Source of the DNA: Edaphobacter sp. | GTDB taxonomy: Bacteria; Acidobacteriota; Terriglobia; Terriglobales; Acidobacteriaceae | Direction of reading: 5' to 3' | DNA: 32,078 nt | Assembly: GCA_025462755.1 (NCBI GenBank) | Contig: JAOAPF010000538.1 | Span: 1 to 32,078, forward strand | Shown: positions 1 to 8,860 of the stretch, piece after piece | How the letters are laid out: each line of letters opens with the position of its first letter | How positions within the stretch are numbered: position 1 is the stretch's first letter | Position numbers and translations under genes: made by a program | Notes under the pieces: generated by a model | Seen by the model: only the letters and a program-made list of their open reading frames with translations | The model's database searches: none | What the model was told of the DNA's origin: nothing

Positions 1-1255
1 GGATACGGAAACGCCGGACGAAGGGATAGGTGATCAACAGGCCGGCGGCGGCCGAGGCAAGGGCGATCGGAGTCGAGGTGCGTTCGGCAATCGCTCCCCA
101 CAGGACCGCTCCGAGAGCCATACCGCCCTGAAAGGTCATCATGTAGGTCCCCAGAGCGCGAGCCTGCACCCACGCAGGCACAGCCAGCTGCACGCTGACG
201 TTGATCGTTGACATCGTGCTGGTCCACGCAGCACCCGAGAGAATCAGCGACGTGATGATGAGGAACGGGCTCCGCGAAAACGCGAGGACAAGCAGCACGG
301 CGACGTTATAGAACGTAGCAGCGGCGAGAATCTGATCCGCGGTGAAGCGCTGCCTCAGACGATGGAGAGTGGTGGCGGCAACAACTGCTCCCAGGCCAAG
401 CGAGCCGTTGAGGATGCCATAGCCGAGAGGCCCTTGCTTAAGATCGCGCCGTGCCACGACAGCCAGCAGCGACCAGATTGCCGAGATGAAAAACGTGAAG
501 ACAAATGCGCGGACAAGGGAAGCCTGCAGGTCCGGCGCATAGCGGACGTACCGGAGACCGGATCGTATCGAGCCTTCAATGCGCTCGGCGGGGAGTGCCG
601 ACTTGAAGAGCGGCACCCGCTTCCAGTTCACCAGCACCCAGATCACGCCGGCAAAAGAGAGAGCGTTCAACGCGAAGACAGAACCGGCGCCAGTATGAAC
701 CCGCTGAAACCCCGCAACCATCAACCCCCCGAGCGCCGGGCCCACCGCACGCGCAAGGTTGTTGCTGGCCGCGTTGAGACTGACTGTGTCGGGGATCAAC
801 TCACGCGGAACAAGCTCCGGGACAATCGCCTGCCACGCGGGATTGTTCATCGCCGAGCCGATGTTGAGCAGGAAAGTAAAAGCCAGTAGCGCCCACGGCG
901 AGACGTAGCCGACAAACGTAAGTATCGCGAGGATGCCGACCGAGCCGAGCATCCACGCCTGCCAGAAGATCAGCAGCTTCCGCCTGTCGAAGATATCTGC
1001 GGTCGCTCCGGCAAGCAGACCCAACAGAAGCACCGGCAGACTCGCGGCAGTCTGCATGAGCGCGATCAGCAGCGGCGAGGCAGTCAGCGACGTCATCAGC
1101 CAGGTGCCTGCTGTGTCCTGCATCCAGGTGCCAATCGAAGAAACCGTGCTCGCGATCCAGCGATCGCGAAACAGCGGAATTTTCAGAGGAGCGAAGCCCG
1201 TGGAGTGGGATGTTGCGGCAACAAGAGGTTCGGAGTTTGGAGTTTCGAGAGGCAT
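1..1255 (-). CDS. MFS transporter, exporter type (3' end outside window)
   Basis: About 418 codons are open on the minus strand from an ATG at 1255 to the window edge, so the C-terminus is missing. The product is very hydrophobic, with repeated membrane segments. It has the loop signature GLLAGATADIFDRRKLL near residues 85-100, the MFS motif A region between helices 2 and 3, and a second half beginning after a loop around residues 200-215. The layout, including the N-terminal stretch FRDRWIASTVSSIGTWMQD, matches the EntS/transmembrane secretion effector branch (MFS_3), which exports small molecules such as siderophores by proton antiport. The substrate cannot be read from the sequence. It is divergent from the membrane protein gene at 1406. 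The start is the first ATG before the conserved N-terminus; no strong ribosome binding site is visible. Confidence 0.85.
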   Translation of the reverse strand, partial: MPLETPNSEPLVAATSHSTGFAPLKIPLFRDRWIASTVSSIGTWMQDTAGTWLMTSLTASPLLIALMQTAASLPVLLLGLLAGATADIFDRRKLLIFWQAWMLGSVGILAILTFVGYVSPWALLAFTFLLNIGSAMNNPAWQAIVPELVPRELIPDTVSLNAASNNLARAVGPALGGLMVAGFQRVHTGAGSVFALNALSFAGVIWVLVNWKRVPLFKSALPAERIEGSIRSGLRYVRYAPDLQASLVRAFVFTFFISAIWSLLAVVARRDLKQGPLGYGILNGSLGLGAVVAATTLHRLRQRFTADQILAAATFYNVAVLLVLAFSRSPFLIITSLILSGAAWTSTMSTINVSVQLAVPAWVQARALGTYMMTFQGGMALGAVLWGAIAERTSTPIALASAAAGLLITYPFVRRFRI

Positions 1256-1325
1256 CGCTGAATTAGTTTACGGTGTCGCGAGTTTGTCAGCGCGGTGTCA
1301 TTTCTCTGTCATGGCGTGAATCCTT

Positions 1326-1355
1326 TTGTCATGATTCAGTTACTCAGGCAATAAA
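1326..1355 (+). promoter_or_regulatory. possible sigma-70 promoter for the 1406 gene
   Basis: TTGTCA at 1326-1331 and AATAAA at 1350-1355 are separated by 18 bp, matching 5/6 and 4/6 of the -35 and -10 consensus. They lie about 50 bp upstream of the ATG at 1406 in the divergent spacer 1256-1405. This is a pattern match only. Confidence 0.35.
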
Positions 1356-1405
1356 CTTGCCAGCGCCGAAGTTAACAGAGTTGCGAAGGGGCGAAGCGCG
1401 GAACT

Positions 1406-3010
1406 ATGGGCGAAGTGATCACAGCAACGACCTACCTTGACCATCCCTCTCAGATTGAATCGACGAGTGGAATGCGGCTTCGCTGGTTGGTCGCCGTCGC
1501 TCCCTCTTTCACCTTCGCCACCTGTTACCTTCGCGAATTTGTCCTGCCGCATGCCCCGGTCATGTCCTGGAACGATCAGATGCTCTTCGCAAGCAACGGA
1601 GCCAGAATCGTCGCAGGACAGATGCCCTATCGCGACTACTTTCAATTCGTAACCCCCGGCACCGACCTCGTCTACGCCTTCCTGTTCCGGCATCTTGGAT
1701 TGCTTCTCTGGATTCCAAACGCCCTGATGGCGTGTCTCGCATCGACCGCCGTTTTGCTGATGACGCTGGCTGCCGGAAAAGTCCTGCGCGGCAGTTTTGT
1801 CGCTCTACCGGCTGCCCTGACGGTAGGCTTCGTTCTCTTCGGAGGCCTCGACGCCACCCATCATTGGTTCAGCGGTCTGATCGCACTCATCGCCATGCTT
1901 GTTCTCTTCCATGGCTCGCAGGATGGTTCGCAGGATTGGCGTATCGCCCTCGCCGGAGCCTTGTGCGGTCTAGCCGCCAGCTTTACGCAGAGCAAGGGAG
2001 CCAGCATCACCGCAGGCTTCCTCGCCTACCTTTTCTGGCAGTCGATCGACGAAAAACAAAAAGCAAATGTGCTCTGGCGTCGAGCCATCTTGCTGTGCGG
2101 CGCCGCACTCATCATCTTCCTCGCAATCAACGGCCCTTACATCCAAGCGATGGGGATAAAAGAGTGGATCAAATGGGTCGTGGTCTTTCCCCTCCGTTAC
2201 TACCCAACCCTTCCCGCCCAGACATGGCGCTCCCCCCTCGACGACTTCCGCCACCAGACCGGCTTCCTCCGGTGGATCTGCATTCCCTTCGTGTATCTCA
2301 CGGTTCCGCTGGTCTACCTCGTCTTCCTGCGCGTGATGTACCGCCGCCGCCGAATCGAGCCGGACCAACCGTGGAATCAGCTTCTTCTACTCGCAATCAC
2401 CGGACTCGCTATGTTTCTCGCTGTCGCGCCCTGCCTTTCCGTCATGAGAGTCTCGTGCGCCAGCTTTCCCGGCATGATTCTCCTCGCATGGCTTCTGAAT
2501 CGATGGGGAAAGAAGGGAAGAGTCACAGGCGGAGCACTCGCGGCTCTCTCCCTCGCCATCGCCGTTTACTTGCCGCTACGCAATCAGACGATGCACTGGC
2601 ACTATCTCGATCTTCCCGCAGGCCGTACCGCCATCCTCGATCCAAACCGATACGAAGTCTATCGCTCGATGGCAGAGAACACGCACCCCGGACAGATGTA
2701 CTTCGGCGTCGGACCCCTCGCGCTCCCGTTATGGCTGCAGACGCCGGCTCCAATCGCATCGCCGGTCCCCTACGAATACGACCGCCCCGAGCATATCGCC
2801 GCATCGATCGCCGCCATTGAAACAAATCGCGTGCCTCTGCTGCTACTCAAGCCATACCGGTATCTCGCCGGAACCTGGGGCTATACCGACAATCATCTGC
2901 GGCCGTTTCAGGCTTATCTCGATCAACACTATCGCTGCATCAAAACGTTTCCTGCAGGCTTCGAACTATGGCAGCGAAGAGACAGCTCCCAGCTCGATTC
3001 GAAGCCGTAA
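1406..3010 (+). CDS. polytopic membrane protein, GT-C (family 39-like) glycosyltransferase
   Basis: This is a 534-residue integral membrane protein with about ten hydrophobic segments. The first lies near residues 26-45, and a cluster follows from 85 to 200. Between the first two segments sits WNDQMLFASNGARIVAGQMP followed by YRDYF and PGT (residues 55-86). This matches the first extracytoplasmic loop of GT-C/PMT-like glycosyltransferases, where an acidic residue (D57 or a neighbour) usually acts in lipid-linked sugar transfer. The C-terminal part (about 400-530) is soluble and has no domain I recognise. A role in transferring sugars to envelope glycans or lipids is inferred from the fold; donor and acceptor are unknown. 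It stands alone on the plus strand. The ATG at 1406 lies just after a purine-rich stretch. Confidence 0.7.
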   Translation: MGEVITATTYLDHPSQIESTSGMRLRWLVAVAPSFTFATCYLREFVLPHAPVMSWNDQMLFASNGARIVAGQMPYRDYFQFVTPGTDLVYAFLFRHLGLLLWIPNALMACLASTAVLLMTLAAGKVLRGSFVALPAALTVGFVLFGGLDATHHWFSGLIALIAMLVLFHGSQDGSQDWRIALAGALCGLAASFTQSKGASITAGFLAYLFWQSIDEKQKANVLWRRAILLCGAALIIFLAINGPYIQAMGIKEWIKWVVVFPLRYYPTLPAQTWRSPLDDFRHQTGFLRWICIPFVYLTVPLVYLVFLRVMYRRRRIEPDQPWNQLLLLAITGLAMFLAVAPCLSVMRVSCASFPGMILLAWLLNRWGKKGRVTGGALAALSLAIAVYLPLRNQTMHWHYLDLPAGRTAILDPNRYEVYRSMAENTHPGQMYFGVGPLALPLWLQTPAPIASPVPYEYDRPEHIAASIAAIETNRVPLLLLKPYRYLAGTWGYTDNHLRPFQAYLDQHYRCIKTFPAGFELWQRRDSSQLDSKP

Positions 3011-3019
3011 CCCGCTGAA

Positions 3020-3163
3020 GGCCTCCGCGATGGCAAGCTCGCGCACGAGAACATCTACTAGGACCAGGCCTCAGTACTGAAACAGATCGGCCTGCTTAAC
3101 GGCGACGGTATCCCGGCCCATGGAGCGGAGACAGCACACAAGGTGCTTGAGCTACAAGCGTAA
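3020..3163 (+). pseudogene. remnant of a SnoaL/NTF2-like protein C-terminus
   Basis: Read in one frame, this stretch encodes GLRDGKLAHENIY, a TAG stop at 3059-3061, then DQASVLKQIGLLNGDGIPAHG and ETAHKVLEL to a TAA at 3161. As I remember it, this matches the conserved C-terminal end of SnoaL-like ester-cyclase family proteins, where the usual text is DGK.AHEHIYWDQASVL. The stop replaces the Trp of YWDQ (TGG to TAG). No upstream part of such a gene is present: the region before it is the end of the membrane protein gene, in the same frame and stopping at 3010. I read it as the debris of a deleted gene. Confidence 0.7.
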
Positions 3164-3212
3164 AGCGAATCCAAGATCGATCTACCACCCCCATTCCAAC
3201 TCCTTTCGAAAC

Positions 3213-3262
3213 TGTCATCCTGACCCTGAGCGCAGCCGAATGGGGAAGGACCCTGCATTTCG
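3213..3262 (+). repeat. dispersed intergenic repeat (TGTCATCCTGA type)
   Basis: The element begins TGTCATCCTGACCCTGAGCG and ends CCTGCATTTCG. A diverged relative lies in reverse orientation at 29067-29106, and the leading TGTCATCCTGA part recurs in reverse at 23690-23706. I recall this sequence as common between genes of Terriglobia. No coding function is apparent. Confidence 0.6.
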
Positions 3263-3303
3263 TTATTGTTCTTTCTGTCAGCGGCAACGCACACCTGCTC
3301 TGA

Positions 3304-3459
3304 TTCCCTTTAATGGGAAAGGACCGCTTAAAGAGGAAACCCACGCAGCGCGGTGGGGGCTGTTGCGTGGGTATTCCGGTAAAGCAACGAAGTGGGTGGA
3401 CTTCGTTATGACTGACTCAACCCGAAGGGAGTCTTGCCATTCATTAAAGGTAATGGCAA
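3304..3459 (+). other. cluster of five perfect inverted repeats in non-coding DNA
   Basis: Five consecutive stem-loops are visible, given as stem/stem: 3304-3308/3315-3319 (5 bp), 3339-3347/3364-3372 (9 bp, ACCCACGCA), 3386-3393/3400-3407 (8 bp, AACGAAGT), 3414-3418/3429-3433 (5 bp) and 3434-3441/3452-3459 (8 bp, TTGCCATT). No tract of T follows any of them, so they do not look like simple terminators. The rest of 3164-3664 holds only the repeat at 3213 and nothing else I recognise. This could be degenerate repetitive DNA or a structured RNA. Confidence 0.5.
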
Positions 3460-3664
3460 AGCGAATCGGAGTCAAGAGGCATTTGCGTATCGAACCAAAG
3501 CGGCCAAATTATTGGTGGAGCTACTGATATCCCGGCCTCGCCGCCGGCCTCCTCAATCAAGGCTCGAGGTCCTTTTCAAGCCGCAGGCGCCACCTAAACC
3601 ATGCCAATTTTCCGCAACGCTCGAAGGAAGAAGGTGGCCCGGGGGACTGGTGGCCAACCCACTC

Positions 3665-4489
3665 TCATTTTGAGACCTGTTCCATCACCACCTCGAGATC
3701 CAGGTGCCGCGTGCTACTAGGGATGTCGATCGATCCCAGCACCAGAGGCTTGCCCGGGGTCAGGAACGAAGTTCCTTCGAGGTGGCTTTGCCGAATGATC
3801 GGATCCTGTAAGCCCACACCGGACGTCTGCTCCGCGGTGCTCAATTGCTCCACCTTCGAACGTAACATCGCTCCATTCGCGAGCTCATCTAGGGTCACAT
3901 CGAAGTTCATGCCCACATCGATGTAAGTAATCTGCGTCTGCGCTCCTGTGGTGTTCCCGTTATTGCTATAGGATCCCGTCGCAATCGGCACCTTACTGCC
4001 CTGCTTCATCACCGTTCTCTGTCCTGCCGCCACAACCATGGCGAAGTGCTGTACTCCAACGCGCTTCCCGCCGTCTGTCTCCAAGATTGTGAAGGTCAGG
4101 CGATAGGTTTTTTTCGCCCGGTCAAGATCGCTGATGATCTTCTGCGCGAGCGCAAGCTCCTCCGGGGTGGCGCGCATCATGATTGCGTTCTGGTTGGGGA
4201 CGAGGTAGGTCTTGACGTCGGGCGGCAGAAGATTGCGGAGGGCGACCACGATCTCATTACCGTCGTTCGGCTGGGTGGCGTTCGTCAGATAGAAAGTCTG
4301 GACGGGCCGCAAGTCCGCCTTTGCATTGGCAGCCGCGTCTTGCCGCGAAGCAGTACTCCCCCTTTCCGCCGTCCCGCTCTCCCCCGTCTGCGCCCATGCG
4401 CCTGGACCAATCAAAGCAAGAGCCACTCCTAAAATCCCACACGCAAACTTCATACTCCGGCTTCCTCGTGCACTGCCATTCATCTTCAT
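3665..4489 (-). CDS. periplasmic secretin-like protein (NolW-type domain, no full secretin)
   Basis: This 274-residue protein has a signal peptide near residues 13-34 (cleavage probably after AWA). A NolW/secretin N1-like module follows at about 62-126, with FYLTNATQPNDGNEIVVALR and YLVPNQNAIMMRATPEE. The region 155-272 resembles the start and end of a secretin beta domain (ITYIDVGMNFDVTL, SFLTPGKPLVLGSIDIPSST). Real secretins are usually above 450 residues with several N domains, so this is a minimal or truncated relative that may not form a pore. The ATG at 4489 overlaps the stop of the upstream gene as ATGA, which supports this start and translational coupling, although a second Met at residue 13 would also give a signal peptide. 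It is the third gene of the operon with the membrane protein and ECF sigma factor. Role in that system: unknown. Confidence 0.7.
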   Translation of the reverse strand: MKMNGSARGSRSMKFACGILGVALALIGPGAWAQTGESGTAERGSTASRQDAAANAKADLRPVQTFYLTNATQPNDGNEIVVALRNLLPPDVKTYLVPNQNAIMMRATPEELALAQKIISDLDRAKKTYRLTFTILETDGGKRVGVQHFAMVVAAGQRTVMKQGSKVPIATGSYSNNGNTTGAQTQITYIDVGMNFDVTLDELANGAMLRSKVEQLSTAEQTSGVGLQDPIIRQSHLEGTSFLTPGKPLVLGSIDIPSSTRHLDLEVVMEQVSK

Positions 4490-5436
4490 TCGCTTTCTCC
4501 CGTCGTTCTCGTTGTTCTCGGCCTTGCCTGTTGCGTAATGGATCGATCTGGAGCGAACTTCTCCGGCGTCGATGGTTGTTGCGTTGGCTGTTCCGGCACC
4601 GCCTGTTCCAGCAAAGGCTGTTCAGAAGTTGCCCCCTCCGTTCCCGGCTGCGCTGGCATAGCTTGTTCCGTCGAGGAGGTATCAGACTGCCCCGGCGCTA
4701 CCTGCTCCCTAGCCGATTGTTGTGGCACTCCTTGTTCCGTCACCGACTGCTCAGGCGCAGCCTGCTTCATCGATTGCCCAAAAAACCTCTGAAACTCCGC
4801 CTTGTCCTCTAGATCCTGCAAAGCCCGCGCCTTCGGACCAAGCATCGCCAACTCCACCGGAGCATCCTTGTGGACAAGACGCAGCAGCAATTTTTCCTGC
4901 TCGGTCAGCGGCATCGGCGGAGCCGGTCGGCTCGCAGCGTGCATATCTTCGAGAGCGACGGCGTCACTACCCAAGACGCCCTTCTGGCTCCCCACATTCC
5001 CCTTTCCCTCCACCTTCCCCGTCCCATTCCCCTTTATTTCTGCCCGAGAGGGCACGCCGGACCCCGACGAAGCAGGTCGCGCGCTCTTCGCAGCCGTCTC
5101 CGAAGTCCCTAATGCCAGCGACCCTACAGGGGTAACGCTCCTCCGAGCCTGCACCAGCCCATGTCCCAGTCGACGAATCGTCGGGATCGCCAACGCAACG
5201 GCAAACAGACCCGCCAAAGCAGCCCCGCACACCAAAGACGCGACAGCGACCGGACGCCCCGGCACCACCATCCAAATCGGCAACCACCGACGCCAACCCG
5301 AACCAGGCCGCGCCGCCCCTCGCTCCTCCAGCCCCAGCAGCCCATCCAGAATCCGTCGCTCCATTCCAATGGCAGCCTCGGCGTCTCGCAAACCCGCCAG
5401 CACCTTCTCCAGCGCTTCCTCGGAATTCTTCATCAC
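4486..5436 (-). CDS. single-pass membrane protein with Gln/Glu/Pro-rich repeats, putative anti-sigma partner
   Basis: This 316-residue protein has a short cytoplasmic N-terminus (LEKVLAGLRDAEAAIGMERRI, residues 9-29), one membrane helix at about 62-84 and a long periplasmic part. That part contains a low-complexity Gly/Lys/Ser linker (about 115-160), a helical motif LTEQEKLLLRLVHK ... DKAEFQRFF (177-219), then a tail of degenerate units of the type EQ(A/V)PEQ or TEQGVPQQ (about 222-305). It starts at an ATGATG overlapping the stop of the ECF sigma gene and itself overlaps the next gene by 4 bp. Topology and position suggest that the N-terminus contacts the sigma factor. It has no zinc-finger, DUF4880 or RskA motif that I can see, so the anti-sigma role is inferred. 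I recall similar unnamed proteins in Acidobacteriota. Confidence 0.6.
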   Translation of the reverse strand: MMKNSEEALEKVLAGLRDAEAAIGMERRILDGLLGLEERGAARPGSGWRRWLPIWMVVPGRPVAVASLVCGAALAGLFAVALAIPTIRRLGHGLVQARRSVTPVGSLALGTSETAAKSARPASSGSGVPSRAEIKGNGTGKVEGKGNVGSQKGVLGSDAVALEDMHAASRPAPPMPLTEQEKLLLRLVHKDAPVELAMLGPKARALQDLEDKAEFQRFFGQSMKQAAPEQSVTEQGVPQQSAREQVAPGQSDTSSTEQAMPAQPGTEGATSEQPLLEQAVPEQPTQQPSTPEKFAPDRSITQQARPRTTRTTGESE

Positions 5437-5987
5437 CTGCCCTCTCCTTCTTCAAGCCGCTCCCGCAGCCGCGTTCGCGCGCGGAACAGCAATGCCCGAA
5501 CAGCCGACTCGCTTCGTCCCACAACCTCCGCCATCTCCGCCGTCCCCAGCTCCTCAAGCACAGAGAGCAACAGAACATCGCGCTCTGCCTTAGGCAATCT
5601 CTCCAACTCGCGCAGAACCGACCTCAACCGCTGCGCTTCCTTCAACGCCTCGTCCGCCGGCAAACTTCGCGCCACCAGGCTCTCTGCGAAGCCCTCATCA
5701 AACTGCTCCGGCCGTATCCGCCGTCTGCGGTCCATCGCAAGATTCCACGCCACCCGAACCAGCCACACCCGCATGTCGCGCACTGCCGTCAACGACCGGC
5801 GGTGTTCGAGAACCCGAACAAACACGTCCTGCACCACATCCTCGGCCTCAGCGCGGCTCCGCAAAACCGAGTGAGCTACGCGGAATAGAAGCGGCGAATA
5901 AGTCTCCACGAGAGCCGCGAGATCAATCTCCGACCCCACACCTTCCATGGAAGTCAACGCCAAGCTGCAGCCCTCGACCAACGTCAT
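5433..5987 (-). CDS. ECF RNA polymerase sigma factor
   Basis: This 184-residue protein has the two sigma-70 domains of ECF factors and nothing else. Region 2 (about 25-95) contains YSPLLFRVAHSVLRSRAEAE followed by DVVQDVFVRVLEHR, then the DNA-melting stretch VWLVRVAWNLAMDRRRR. Region 4 (about 120-175) is a helix-turn-helix with LPKAERDVLLLSVLEELG and SAVRALLFRARTRL. It would direct RNA polymerase to a small regulon. AAGGAG lies only about 3 nt before the ATG at 5987, which is short, so M14 (5948) is an alternative start. It is the first gene of an operon in which all three genes overlap by 4 bp (ATGA). It is divergent from the receptor remnant at 6054. Confidence 0.9.
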   Translation of the reverse strand: MTLVEGCSLALTSMEGVGSEIDLAALVETYSPLLFRVAHSVLRSRAEAEDVVQDVFVRVLEHRRSLTAVRDMRVWLVRVAWNLAMDRRRRIRPEQFDEGFAESLVARSLPADEALKEAQRLRSVLRELERLPKAERDVLLLSVLEELGTAEMAEVVGRSESAVRALLFRARTRLRERLEEGEGR

Positions 5988-6053
5988 AAGCTCCTTCTAT
6001 CCAGACAGACGCCCCATTGCAGCTTTCGCTCGACAATAATTTGGCCGCGGTCA

Positions 6054-8681
6054 TTGCCGCCTTGTCCCAGTTGCTCATTCTCGCTGGCGTCGGACAAAGT
6101 GGCCTCGTCTCGAAACGTTCTTTCCCGTCAGATATTAGATATAACCTGCACCGATCCCTGCCCCCGTCCCAACCGCTTCTCCGCCGAGAACGGCCGCAGC
6201 GAGGGCGCGGCTCTCAACATCGTCACCAAATCCGGCACCAATCAATTTCACGGCGCGCTCTACGGCTTCTTCCGCACCCAGGCACTTCAGACCATTAATG
6301 CCATCACCGCGCAGGGCGGACAGCCAAAGCCCGATTACAGCCGGCAACAATACGGTGGCGCAATCGGGGGCCCCATCCGCAAAGACAAGGACTTCGGCTT
6401 CTTTGCCTACGAGGGGCTGCGCGAGCGGTCCAGCCTCGCAGTCACGGACCTCGCCTTTCAGGAACTCACCCTCGCCATCCTGCTCGGCGCCGTGCCTGTC
6501 CACACCATCGCTACCCCATTTGACGAGAAGCGTTACAACGGCCGCGTCGATCACTTCTTCAACGAGAATGAAAAAATCTACATCAGCTACTCCGCTCAGG
6601 ACAACAAGAGCAACAACGATCAGTCAACAGGCCAGGTCGACAGCACTGAAGGCAACTACACCATCAACGACCTCATCCTGACCAACCTAACCCTTACGTC
6701 GGTCCTTACGCCGAAGACAGTCAACAACTTCACCGCCGGCTTCCAGTACTGGAACAATCTCATCGACTCACACACCCGCACTCCTTACTTCCTCTTTCCC
6801 GATGGCGTCAGCTTCGGTACAAACATCCCGCAAAAATCCAGCCAGCACAAATTCCAGTTTCGCGACGACTTCTCCCACTCCCTCGCCAAGCACACTCTGC
6901 GCATGGGCGTCGATTTCGTCTATGAACCCGAGGTAGGCGGTTTCTTCGAGAACAACCCCACACCGGAGTTCGACTTTTTTGCGACAGCCTCGACAATGCT
7001 GAGTAACAAGACGCTTTACCCCACCGGCTTCTCCTCCCCCGGCGCAATCCAGGCTTCTACAGGAACCTCGGGCAACCCTGCCTTTGAACTTGCTCCCACC
7101 ATGCTCGGCTTCTACTTTGAAGACGACTGGCGCGCCACCCCTCGTCTCCTTCTCAACCTCGGTCTTCGCTACGATCGTGAAATCGGCACGTACGGCATCG
7201 ACAAGCAGGCCAACAGCCGCACTCATCAGGAGATCGTCGCCGCTTCCAAGGTCAACGTCCCCACCGTCCCCCTCACGCAAACGCCCCCGACAGGCGTGGG
7301 CTACACCCCCAGCCTCGGTTACCTAGGAGGCGACTACACCGGCCTTCCCAAGAACGACAACCTCGACCTCAGCCCCCGCGTCGGCTTCTCCTTCGACGTA
7401 TTCGGCAATGGCCGCTTTGTTCTCCGCGGCGGATACGGCCTCTACTTCGGCCAGACGTTCGAAAACATCCCTCTCTTTATGATCCAGCAGGCGAACAGTC
7501 AGGTCTTCGCCAACACCTACAGCATCAACTGCAAGGGCCCCACGGATAAGACCTGCGCGCCGTCAAACGTCGTTCCCGGCACCAACATCTTGCTCAGCAA
7601 CTATCGCTACGGCGTTGATCCTGCGCCGCTCATCCCGCAAGCAGGCTTCAATCTGGCTCCCGGTTCGACCGGACGTCTTATGGACCCCGCGTTTCGCAAT
7701 CCCTACTCCCAGCAGATTAACTTTGGCCTCCAGTACGCCGTCACGAACTATGGCGTCGTGGAAGTCGAGTACGTCCAGGCTCGCGGCATCCACGAAGACA
7801 AGACCGTCAACATCAACCCGACCGAATATTTCGTCAAGGGTAGTCCCCGGCCCTTCTCAGCCGCATTTGCCGCCGCGGGCGTTCCGGTCCTCGGCCGCTT
7901 CGGTGTTGAAAAGTCAATTGGCCGCTCCTACTACGACGGTCTCAACGTCAGTTACCGGCAGTCGCTGCACCGGCACATCAGCACCGTGCTGAACTACACC
8001 TATGCCAAGGCCCTCGCCTTCGAAGGAAATCCCGCCGCCTTCCGCAACGCCTCCACCAACCCCTTCCTCGGCGAGTTCCGCCAGCCCGACCATGGAACCG
8101 CTCCCAACGACGAACGCCATCACTTCGTTGCCGCCGGCACCATTACTCTCCCGCTTCATTTTGAGTTCTCTCCCATCATGTCCATCGGCTCTGCCCGGCC
8201 TCTCAGCATCGTTCAATCCAGCAGCGATCTCTGGGGAGTAGGCAGCGGCCGCAGCAACCCTCATGCCGCCATCTTCAGCGGAGCGAAGGAGGGTCCGGAC
8301 GCCTATGTGGCTTTTGCCGCCGCCTCCAAGGCAGCTGTCGCGGCTGACTCCTCAGGAAACACCACCGCCTCCACGTTTTACCAAAACTGCCTTACCGCCG
8401 GGACCTGCCGCGAGGTCGCTTACAACTCCTACCACGGTCAAACGTTCTTCCAGTTCGACGCCCGTATCGCCAATACCATCACGATCCACGACCGATACGC
8501 CGTCCAGTTGTTCTTCCAGGCGTTCAACATGACCAACCGAGCCAACTACGGCCCCAACTACGACGTCAACGTCTCCAATTACGCCACCAGCTTCCTCAAG
8601 CCGCTCGGCTTCATCAACCCCAGCAGCACCGTCGTCCCACGTTCCTTCACCGGCGAGTTAGGAGCCAGATTCTCCTTCTGA
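6054..8681 (+). pseudogene. TonB-dependent receptor, Oar-like, 5'-truncated
   Basis: The frame is open for 875 codons, but homology to Oar-like receptors starts only at FSAENGRSEG (nt 6177), which corresponds to the end of the plug domain (usual text FSAEYGRSGG...NVVTKSGTNQFHG). The first 41 codons are unrelated, have no ATG (the first start-like codon is TTG at 6054) and encode no signal peptide. The carboxypeptidase-like domain and most of the plug, about 200-250 residues, are missing. The beta-barrel looks complete and runs without stops to GELGARFSF, ending in the Phe typical of outer-membrane barrels. Intact members are outer-membrane importers energised by TonB. Without export this copy should not work, unless a start lies elsewhere. 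The long clean frame implies recent loss. An intact relative lies at 23807-26371. Confidence 0.75.
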
Positions 8682-8704
8682 CCCCCTCCACCCGCTCAAC
8701 CGAA

Positions 8705-8732
8705 AAAAGGCCCGGCAAACGCCGGGCCTTTT
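8705..8732. terminator. strong rho-independent terminator, bidirectional
   Basis: AAAAGGCCCGGC (8705-8716), loop AAAC, then GCCGGGCCTTTT (8721-8732) form a perfect 12-bp stem with A and T runs at both ends. It lies 24 bp after the receptor stop codon. The symmetry would let it also stop transcripts arriving from pckG on the other strand, about 260 bp away. Confidence 0.85.
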
Positions 8733-8860
8733 CTCGTCACTATCGCCGTCCACACTCGTGACTGCGAGTCCAAGCTCACCAACCCAGTTTCCACAGGTCA
8801 GACCAAAATAAAGTTCAAAAATGTGGCATGTTTTTCGCAGCCGGTTTAAGCGGTGCTTCC

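Noticed and set aside
3120-3527. 135-codon open frame through the inverted-repeat cluster
   Set aside because: It runs through the SnoaL remnant, the dispersed repeat and the stem-loops, so it cannot be a single evolved gene.
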